Assembly (NCBI GenBank): GCA_023151145.1
Contig: JAKLJM010000056.1
Span: 1-9,776 of the forward strand
Direction of reading: 5' to 3'
DNA: 9,776 bases
From: Bacteriovoracaceae bacterium
Lineage (GTDB): Bacteria; Bdellovibrionota; Bacteriovoracia; Bacteriovoracales; Bacteriovoracaceae
The notes beneath the pieces were generated by a model that saw only the letters and a program-made list of their open reading frames with translations, searched no databases and was not told the DNA's origin. This document shows, one piece after another, positions 1 through 6,415 of the stretch. The position numbers and the translations under genes are program-made. Within the stretch, counting starts at the first letter, position 1. Each line of letters opens with the position of its first letter.

Positions 1-3000
1 AGTATCCACTAAATTACCAACTGAAAAAGTTGAATCTTCTAAAAAATGAGATCTTTTAGAATTATTTTCATTAATCACAACTCGATCGTAAGCATCTAGT
101 TTCTTGGTGCCAACTGTAGATATATTCAACCGACCGTTATTTAAATATTCAGAATGTAAATCTTTCCAGCTATAAATGTCATCTGCCTTAGAGGTACTAA
201 TTCTCCCCATTAAATCATAACCGTAAACTGAATCTAGCCCTGAAAAATCTTCTTTTGCCCTAACGAGCTTCCCATTATCATTATATTCAAAGTTTACTAC
301 TTCACTGTCGTTACCATCAGAACCACTTGCAACAGATACTACTTCACTATAATTGTTAAATTTCTTTTTAGTACTTCTATTGAATTGTGATTTATTTCGA
401 CCATCTAGCATCTCGATTGATGTCAGCTCACCCTCGTTATAGATATTATTCAATGCTCTATAATAATTTTTAGCATAACCACCTCTTTCGACCTCACTTA
501 ATAGTCTTCCTAATTCATCATAGACAAAATCAGTGCTTACAATATCTTTATTAATATCATTTAATACTTCTTTTCTTAATATTCTCCCATCGGCATTTAC
601 AATGTGGTACTTTTGAAGAATTTCCTCATTATTACTTAGCACTTTAACTTGTTTCAAAAGCTCTCCAAAGCCATCCAAGGTAATTTCAAAAACCTCGTCC
701 GCCAAAAATAAAGAGACTTTATTTTTTGAGAATTTCTGTTTTAAAAGAATTGTTTCATTACTAAGAATAGTTTCTAGATCGTCACCATGGGACCAAGTAT
801 ATCTGTACACTATCCCCTTATTCTCTTGAAACTTAATCAATCGATTCGAAATAAACTCATAGTCAAAGACTTGCTCTTTTTCATCTACGATAGCTTTTTT
901 TATTAATGGTGAATTATTATAGTAATCAAACGCTTCAACCCTTCCGTTACTATCACGAGTCGACACTAACCTTTCAAGATAATCATATTTAAATTCAATC
1001 TCATTATCTTCAACTTTTTTTGATACTATCAATCCATTTTTATCACAAGTATATTGAACATCTGGTGTTAATTTTTCATCATTACCAATTGAAAAATGTC
1101 CTTCATACTCTAAACATAATCCAAGAGTTAAAGGGTTAAACTTATTAATAAATATTTTTTTATTCTTAGGTTTTCTAGTCTCTGACTCTTGGTAAACAAA
1201 ACCATTAATTGGATTTCTTAAAGAATATCTCTCTACTATTGCCCCGCTAGAATTACCGATTAAGTAACTTTCCTTTGCCGACAATAAACTTAAACTACGA
1301 TTATTTAAAGACAAGGGGTATTCTTTATAAGAATAATTTGTATAAGATAATAGTTTAGATTCATTAGAATAATTCTCAACTCTTTGAATTTGACCAAGTC
1401 TTTTAGCTTTCAATAAATAAAAATGCGAATGCGTGCTCATATCTCTAAGGAAAGTTGTTTTTGTAAAACCACTAGGTACCAATTCCCCCCTTAGATTTTC
1501 ACTAAAGCTATTAATCAATACAGAGCTATGACCAAGTAATATGTTTGTTCTTTCATCAATTTTTGAACCTAGGTAGCTGTAAACTGATTTTACTTTTTTT
1601 CCATTAGTTAAAGACACATCTGTTTCGCTGTCGATATTTGAGACCGAGTTGTTGAGAATTTTCTCCACAACGAGCGCTGATCCAAGATGATAGCGATATT
1701 TTAACTCTACTGTCCCAGAAAATTTAGAAAATTCTTTTACCAAGTGTTTAATTGGTGTTGGCCGATAATATCTTAATTCTGAATCAGGTCTAGTGACAAT
1801 TAACGACCTATCCATCCTATCTATGATGGTTCCAAACCCCTCAACAAAGCTAAACTTATTATTGTTATTTGAGTCAACTAATTCGACCGGATACTCTAAT
1901 ATCTTCAAATCAGAACTAGGATATTCAAAATATTTTCCTAATTCATCACTAGTTAATTCTTTATTAAGTGATGATCCATCATTACCGAGAAGTGTTAGAA
2001 TATTTCCTGTCAACAAATCAAGTTGCCCGTCATTATTTGCATCCAAAATAATTGAAGTTTGATTACAAGTGACGGCATTTGTTAATCTTGAAACTTCAAA
2101 ATAACTAGCATTTAAAAGCTCGTTTTTTAAAGACTCTTTTTCATCTGATCTTTTGCCCTGGGCAATTATTTTTTTAACATCATTGAAAAAGTATATAATA
2201 TGATCTGCCTTATCCATTTCAGAAAGAGAAGAGTCTGTTTTATTTAAAAGGAGATTATAATAATATTTTGATATCAAATTTTGTTGAAAATCTTTATATT
2301 TACCAACTAGCTTTAGATTGGAATCACTTATAATTTGATTATTGTTACATAAGAAAATATCTTTTAATCCATTATTATCTATATCAATAAACTTTAAACT
2401 TTTTAAGTAATTCATTTTTATATCGATAGACTGGACATAGTACTCTATTTCATATTGATTTTCACCACTTCCAACAGTTTGGCCATATTTCTCTTTTTTA
2501 TCGACCAACTCTAACTTAAGAAGTTTTGATGGTAAAATAATTCCACTCATCGTCTCATCTTTCTTAAAAACTATTTCGCCTGAATCATCAATTTGACCAA
2601 GGTAAACATCCACTCTTTCTTGAAAATCGTTAATTTCATTTTCTAAATCTAATAAATTTCTATTGATTTTATAAAAGTTTCCTTCAGTTTTAATATAATT
2701 TAACTTTTTTAAAATATCGTTCGCTCGATCAACTTTAGATTTTAAATTTACGACAACTTTATCTAATACCATGTCATTGTTAACATCTATAAGATATGAG
2801 TATTCATCATTCGATAGAATCTTAAACTCTGGCTTTGAGTCTAATTTGTTTGAAAAATAAGATAAAACTGAATTAGTCTTAGGGTGATATACAGCAGGAA
2901 CTTGCTTAACTCCAAAGCTTCCTGTCTCCAAATCTGAATATTTCGCTGCAAAAATATTATACTTTGATCCAGCCACATATACTTGCTTTAAATACTCCTC

Positions 3001-3828
3001 CTCATAGAGAAATTTAAAAAGTTTAAGAGCATCTCCCTGCTTCAAAATTAAATGATCTATACCTAAAACTTTTGGTAAAAACTTATTATTTCGAAATACT
3101 AAATCAGTACTAGAAAATTGATATTTTATTTCAAAACTGTATTCGCTTTCATAATCAAAACCTTCTACCAAGATATCTTCTATGTATTTAAAATGAATTC
3201 CTTTTTTATTTTGATTATAAGCATTAAGGATAAATCCTTTTTCACTAAAAATATAAGTTTCATTATTTGGTCTTAATTGAATATAGTGAATTAGATTAGA
3301 TGTCTCTAATTTTAGATATACACTATTGTCATTTCCATTATTACTTAGATACTTAGTCACCTTTGCATCAGTTAGCTGTAATCTATTCAGAACTTGTTCA
3401 ACTCTTGAATTTGCTAATTCATTTTTTTCTTCTATTTGAATCAAGTCTCCACTTGTCATTCCAATTATTCTCAATGAATCTCTTTTGACTATTATTTTTG
3501 GCAATACTAATGAAAAACCAATTCCAAATCCTATATTTTGAATTCGTGACGAATTATATTCAAAATTCAATTCTGATAAAAAATGGTAAGATTTTGGTAA
3601 GCTAATTTTAAAACTTGTAACATAATCACCTAAAAAAGTATTTACTTCTCCAACTGGTCGTTTTACATAATTTTTTTGGGCATACTCCTCGACTCCCAAA
3701 TATTGCATTTGCTTTTTATCAAATTTTACCTGGGGTATATTGGCCCTTAAATCATCTAACTTAATGCTATTAGCATATGCTGAAGTATGACATAGAATAA
3801 AAGATATTATTAATAATATTTTTTTCAT
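1..3828 (-). CDS. SpvB/TcdB-like secreted YD-repeat (Rhs-family) protein, 3' end outside window
   Basis: I translated this frame by hand. It is open without a stop for 1276 codons and runs off the left edge, so the C-terminus is missing. Residues 1-19 form a Sec signal peptide (MKK, hydrophobic core, likely cut after AYA). Residues 73-116 match the SpvB N-terminal domain in degenerate form (FKISLP, then LNFEYNSS, then GFGIGFSLVLPKI). Four acidic loops of FG-GAP/VCBS type follow: DVNNDMVLD 348-356, DIDNNGLKD 482-490, DANNDGQLD 596-604 and a weaker one at 652-660. A stretch at about 677-750 resembles the TcdB middle region (YSYLGSKIDER, then LLGHSSV). YD repeats lie near residues 948, 1103, 1182 and 1204 (for example YDELGRL and YDLMGRI). 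In Tc toxins this architecture builds a beta-propeller plus a YD shell that encloses a C-terminal toxin. The gene starts 3 bases after the upstream lipoprotein gene. Family assignment is firm; toxin function and the nature of the C-terminus are inference. Confidence 0.88.
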   Translation of the reverse strand, partial: MKKILLIISFILCHTSAYANSIKLDDLRANIPQVKFDKKQMQYLGVEEYAQKNYVKRPVGEVNTFLGDYVTSFKISLPKSYHFLSELNFEYNSSRIQNIGFGIGFSLVLPKIIVKRDSLRIIGMTSGDLIQIEEKNELANSRVEQVLNRLQLTDAKVTKYLSNNGNDNSVYLKLETSNLIHYIQLRPNNETYIFSEKGFILNAYNQNKKGIHFKYIEDILVEGFDYESEYSFEIKYQFSSTDLVFRNNKFLPKVLGIDHLILKQGDALKLFKFLYEEEYLKQVYVAGSKYNIFAAKYSDLETGSFGVKQVPAVYHPKTNSVLSYFSNKLDSKPEFKILSNDEYSYLIDVNNDMVLDKVVVNLKSKVDRANDILKKLNYIKTEGNFYKINRNLLDLENEINDFQERVDVYLGQIDDSGEIVFKKDETMSGIILPSKLLKLELVDKKEKYGQTVGSGENQYEIEYYVQSIDIKMNYLKSLKFIDIDNNGLKDIFLCNNNQIISDSNLKLVGKYKDFQQNLISKYYYNLLLNKTDSSLSEMDKADHIIYFFNDVKKIIAQGKRSDEKESLKNELLNASYFEVSRLTNAVTCNQTSIILDANNDGQLDLLTGNILTLLGNDGSSLNKELTSDELGKYFEYPSSDLKILEYPVELVDSNNNNKFSFVEGFGTIIDRMDRSLIVTRPDSELRYYRPTPIKHLVKEFSKFSGTVELKYRYHLGSALVVEKILNNSVSNIDSETDVSLTNGKKVKSVYSYLGSKIDERTNILLGHSSVLINSFSENLRGELVPSGFTKTTFLRDMSTHSHFYLLKAKRLGQIQRVENYSNESKLLSYTNYSYKEYPLSLNNRSLSLLSAKESYLIGNSSGAIVERYSLRNPINGFVYQESETRKPKNKKIFINKFNPLTLGLCLEYEGHFSIGNDEKLTPDVQYTCDKNGLIVSKKVEDNEIEFKYDYLERLVSTRDSNGRVEAFDYYNNSPLIKKAIVDEKEQVFDYEFISNRLIKFQENKGIVYRYTWSHGDDLETILSNETILLKQKFSKNKVSLFLADEVFEITLDGFGELLKQVKVLSNNEEILQKYHIVNADGRILRKEVLNDINKDIVSTDFVYDELGRLLSEVERGGYAKNYYRALNNIYNEGELTSIEMLDGRNKSQFNRSTKKKFNNYSEVVSVASGSDGNDSEVVNFEYNDNGKLVRAKEDFSGLDSVYGYDLMGRISTSKADDIYSWKDLHSEYLNNGRLNISTVGTKKLDAYDRVVINENNSKRSHFLEDSTFSVGNLVDT

Positions 3829-3837
3829 TCCCTACTC
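3829..3837 (-). promoter_or_regulatory. Stop/start junction with weak SD, probable translational coupling
   Basis: The lipoprotein TAG (3832-3834) is followed by GGA and then the ATG at 3828-3826. The only SD-like bases are GAG (3835-3837), 6 bases before the ATG, and an AGGG that overlaps the stop and sits just one base from the start codon. A weak SD and a 3-base gap suggest that ribosomes finishing the lipoprotein reinitiate here, which would keep the two products in step. There is no room for a separate promoter between the genes. Confidence 0.55.
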
Positions 3838-6243
3838 TACAACCACATGTTTATAGCTTCCACTTATTCCAAAGCCACCAGCACTTGCTTTATACTTACT
3901 AAGCCTAATTTCATTTTCAGCATAAGGAATACAATCAGGAGCATCACCTCCGTCTCCACCAATGCCCCCCAAAGACACAAACGGATAAGATAGCCCATCA
4001 GCTTTGTTAGTAGTTAAACTTAGGCTACCTCCAGCTCCCCCCTCACCTCCAGCTCCAGGCATCCCGGCAGAAACATGAAAAGCTTTTACATTGTTAAATA
4101 AATGATTAAAATTTTGACAGTTACTATTTGTGTATAAATTTGTTGATTCAGTAGTACATTCATATGTGAACTCACTAGCATTTAATGGCCAATATTCATT
4201 CCTATCATTACACATTGGCGAACTAATGCCTTTTGATCCTTTATACCCTGGTTGCCCCATAGATATCACCGATAATTCGACAATTGATTTTTCATCAAAC
4301 CTTAAATTCAGATTGAATCCACCTACGCCTTTATCACCACTTAAATTTGTTTCAGGAGCACTACCTCTGTCGACACTTTTTTCATAAACATGCTTTGTGA
4401 TCTCCAACCATCGCATTGCATCTGCACATCCCCCTTCAGCTCCTCCATGCTTTCCACCACCTTTATATGAACAACTAAAGGTTTGCCTCTTTAATAAAAA
4501 ATCTCGTTGCGTATAATGTAAATCTGTCGCCTTCCTCCCTGATGAAACATTTCTTGAACTACTTGCTTTTACTAAGCGAACCGATGAATCAGTAATATAC
4601 TTAAGAGCTATTCCACCTACAAACACTTTTGAGCTTATATTTGAATTCATATTCATTGGTATAAGAACAGCCAATGGATGTGCAAAAACTTTCTTCTTCG
4701 AGGTTATAGTCTCAAAACAATAAACCCCTTTCTCTAAATATATTTCATTAGATTCTTCTTTGCTTTTTTCTAAGTCTTCGATTACGTCTTGTAAATTTGA
4801 ACAATGATTAATTTTTAGAATTTGCTCATCTTTATCTTTTGAGTCACTTACTAAGTTCCATACACTTGATTGAATTAAATCTATGTATGATCTAAACTTA
4901 TTTAATTCAACCCCATTAAAACTTTTATAGTTTTCATGTGTATTAAATCTCTTCAATATTATCGGGATATTCAATACTAAATTATAACTTTGAATTAAAT
5001 CAGACATTTCATTTTGAGAATTCTCTGTTCTGTCTTTATTCAATAGATCCATTACACTTAATTCATATGAGCAATTTATTTTTAAATCACGATTAGATGC
5101 TAAAAATAATCCGAACACTCCTTTTAAATATTCACTTTTAAAATTAGGGCAAAATACTTGAAAGGCATCTAAAAAAGACTCTTTATTATCCTGTAAAAGC
5201 AAATTAATTGGATAGACGATTTCTTTAAATTGAGATTCAAAAAGCTCTTTAATTACTTTCTCATCAATGCTTTTTTCTTTGGAAAAACGCATTAAAGTTT
5301 CAGAATGTGCGACAAAAAATACATCTAGATCATTAAATAATTTTAGATACTCATCCTTTCTTGCATCTTTTATTTTTGATAAAGCTTCTCTTGCTAAAAT
5401 TTTTAAATTTTTGATATCTTGCTGAATACAACTAGCATCATTAAAAGAAATTTGACTTTTATCTTCATGCCTAAAAAAACTTATCCTTCTATATATGTCC
5501 TTTTGAGATCTTGAATTTTTTTCAGATATTTCAATTTCACAAAAAACATTACTAAATGCTAGATTTAGATCATAATCATTCGCAATAACACTACCTAATA
5601 TTTGATATGAAATAATTGCTTCGTTACCATTCAATTTATTTTTATATATCATTGAAGATACAAAATTACCTATATCTAATTCATTAATTGCTTTGTCAGA
5701 AATCAAACCATAACTTTCTTTTAAATTAAGAATTAAATTAAATACTAAGTACTGTTCAGCTAAACTTAAGCTTTTGTTCCTTTTACTTTTAACATTTAAT
5801 GATTTTAAAATCGTTTTAAGTGCAACTGTAATTGAATCAGGATTTTCTTGATTAATTTGAATAACTATTGGTGATTTTTGATTTTCAATTAGTACACCAT
5901 TTATAAGATTTAGATATAACTCCGCATTCGATTTATAAATATGAAATAAAGAGTTATTTAGGTCTTCAATGTTCGAAGATAATGTTTCAATTGTTTTATT
6001 TTCAGATACTATAGAAAGATATTTTTTTATTGATGAGGAGGCCTTTACGAAATTAGCCTCATTAACATTTGATTCTAACAACATAGAATATTCTTCAATG
6101 TTTTTTCTTTCCTCAACTTCTTTTGAATCAACTTCAACAAGTTGAGTTTCTTTGATAGCAAAAATTTCTCCACTTCCTTTTGAACAAGATGCTGTAAAAA
6201 AAATTAATATGACTAAAGAGGGAATCAATTTTGCCAGTTTCAT
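3832..6243 (-). CDS. Large glycine-rich outer-membrane lipoprotein of unknown function
   Basis: The product has 803 residues. The start MKLAK plus a hydrophobic core ends in the lipobox TASC, giving Cys20 as the lipidated residue; Ser at +2 argues against inner-membrane retention. Residues about 30-480 are Lys/Asn/Ser-rich, probably mostly helical, and match no family I recognise. A segment at 480-510 (HCSNLQDVIEDL, then IYLEKGVYCF) looks like the opening of many right-handed beta-helix proteins; this is a weak resemblance. The C-terminal third has glycine clusters: GGGKHGGAEGG at 594-604, collagen-like GQPGYKGSKG at 663-672, GMPGAGGEGGAGG at 727-739 and GGIGGDGGDA at 759-768. Besides Cys20 there are 12 cysteines, an even number that fits disulfides in an exported protein. 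It is the first gene of a two-gene operon with the SpvB/YD protein, so a role in anchoring, exporting or displaying that partner, or in self-protection, is plausible but unproven. Confidence 0.8.
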   Translation of the reverse strand: MKLAKLIPSLVILIFFTASCSKGSGEIFAIKETQLVEVDSKEVEERKNIEEYSMLLESNVNEANFVKASSSIKKYLSIVSENKTIETLSSNIEDLNNSLFHIYKSNAELYLNLINGVLIENQKSPIVIQINQENPDSITVALKTILKSLNVKSKRNKSLSLAEQYLVFNLILNLKESYGLISDKAINELDIGNFVSSMIYKNKLNGNEAIISYQILGSVIANDYDLNLAFSNVFCEIEISEKNSRSQKDIYRRISFFRHEDKSQISFNDASCIQQDIKNLKILAREALSKIKDARKDEYLKLFNDLDVFFVAHSETLMRFSKEKSIDEKVIKELFESQFKEIVYPINLLLQDNKESFLDAFQVFCPNFKSEYLKGVFGLFLASNRDLKINCSYELSVMDLLNKDRTENSQNEMSDLIQSYNLVLNIPIILKRFNTHENYKSFNGVELNKFRSYIDLIQSSVWNLVSDSKDKDEQILKINHCSNLQDVIEDLEKSKEESNEIYLEKGVYCFETITSKKKVFAHPLAVLIPMNMNSNISSKVFVGGIALKYITDSSVRLVKASSSRNVSSGRKATDLHYTQRDFLLKRQTFSCSYKGGGKHGGAEGGCADAMRWLEITKHVYEKSVDRGSAPETNLSGDKGVGGFNLNLRFDEKSIVELSVISMGQPGYKGSKGISSPMCNDRNEYWPLNASEFTYECTTESTNLYTNSNCQNFNHLFNNVKAFHVSAGMPGAGGEGGAGGSLSLTTNKADGLSYPFVSLGGIGGDGGDAPDCIPYAENEIRLSKYKASAGGFGISGSYKHVVVE

Positions 6244-6350
6244 AGAATAGCCTTTTTATTTAGTTAGGGACATTCTAATAGAAATGGGCTCTTTGCTGTT
6301 TAAAGAGGTGGGCCTAGTGAATTTATTACTTTTGGTGATCAAAAATTAAA
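6244..6350 (-). promoter_or_regulatory. Leader of the lipoprotein/SpvB-YD operon, candidate promoter
   Basis: The operon promoter must lie here, because the terminator of the preceding gene ends at 6352. Read on the minus strand, a TAGAAT hexamer (6272-6277, 5 of 6 matches to the -10 consensus) lies 28 bases before the ATG. No good -35 sits at 16-18 bases, so this is either a regulated promoter or a chance match. The SD is the AAAAAGG at 6251-6257, with 7 bases between it and the ATG, and supports the chosen start. Confidence 0.35.
6289..6307. repeat. Short inverted repeat upstream of the operon
   Basis: CTCTTT (6289-6294) and AAAGAG (6302-6307) form a perfect 6-base inverted repeat around a 7-base centre. 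It covers the place where a -35 would be expected for the TAGAAT -10 candidate at 6272-6277, so it could be an operator. A repeat of this size can occur by chance. Confidence 0.25.
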
Positions 6351-6351
6351 C

Positions 6352-6387
6352 AAAAAAGCCATTCTTAATTTAACTTAAGAATGGCTT
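6352..6387 (-). terminator. Rho-independent terminator of the E1 gene
   Basis: A perfect 13-base-pair stem (arms 6356-6368 and 6375-6387, AAGCCATTCTTAA and its complement) has a 6-base loop. On the minus strand the stem runs directly into six T residues (6352-6357). On the plus strand no T-run follows, so it acts for minus-strand transcripts. It begins 28 bases after the E1 stop codon and isolates the lipoprotein operon from E1 transcription. Confidence 0.9.
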
Positions 6388-6415
6388 ATCTTGATGATTT
6401 TAAAGGATTTTATCC

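Noticed and set aside
1793..2062. Plus-strand open frame of 89 codons
   Set aside because: It lies fully inside the SpvB/YD gene, opposite its continuous frame, with no recognisable motif. It is a shadow of the A+T-rich coding strand.
1..3828. Possible frameshift or decay of the long A+T-rich YD gene
   Set aside because: Hand translation line by line found one continuous frame from the signal peptide to the window edge, with conserved motifs throughout.
4130..4387. Plus-strand open frame of 85 codons
   Set aside because: It lies opposite the glycine-rich part of the lipoprotein gene; its Pro/Ser-rich product is the mirror of Gly codons.
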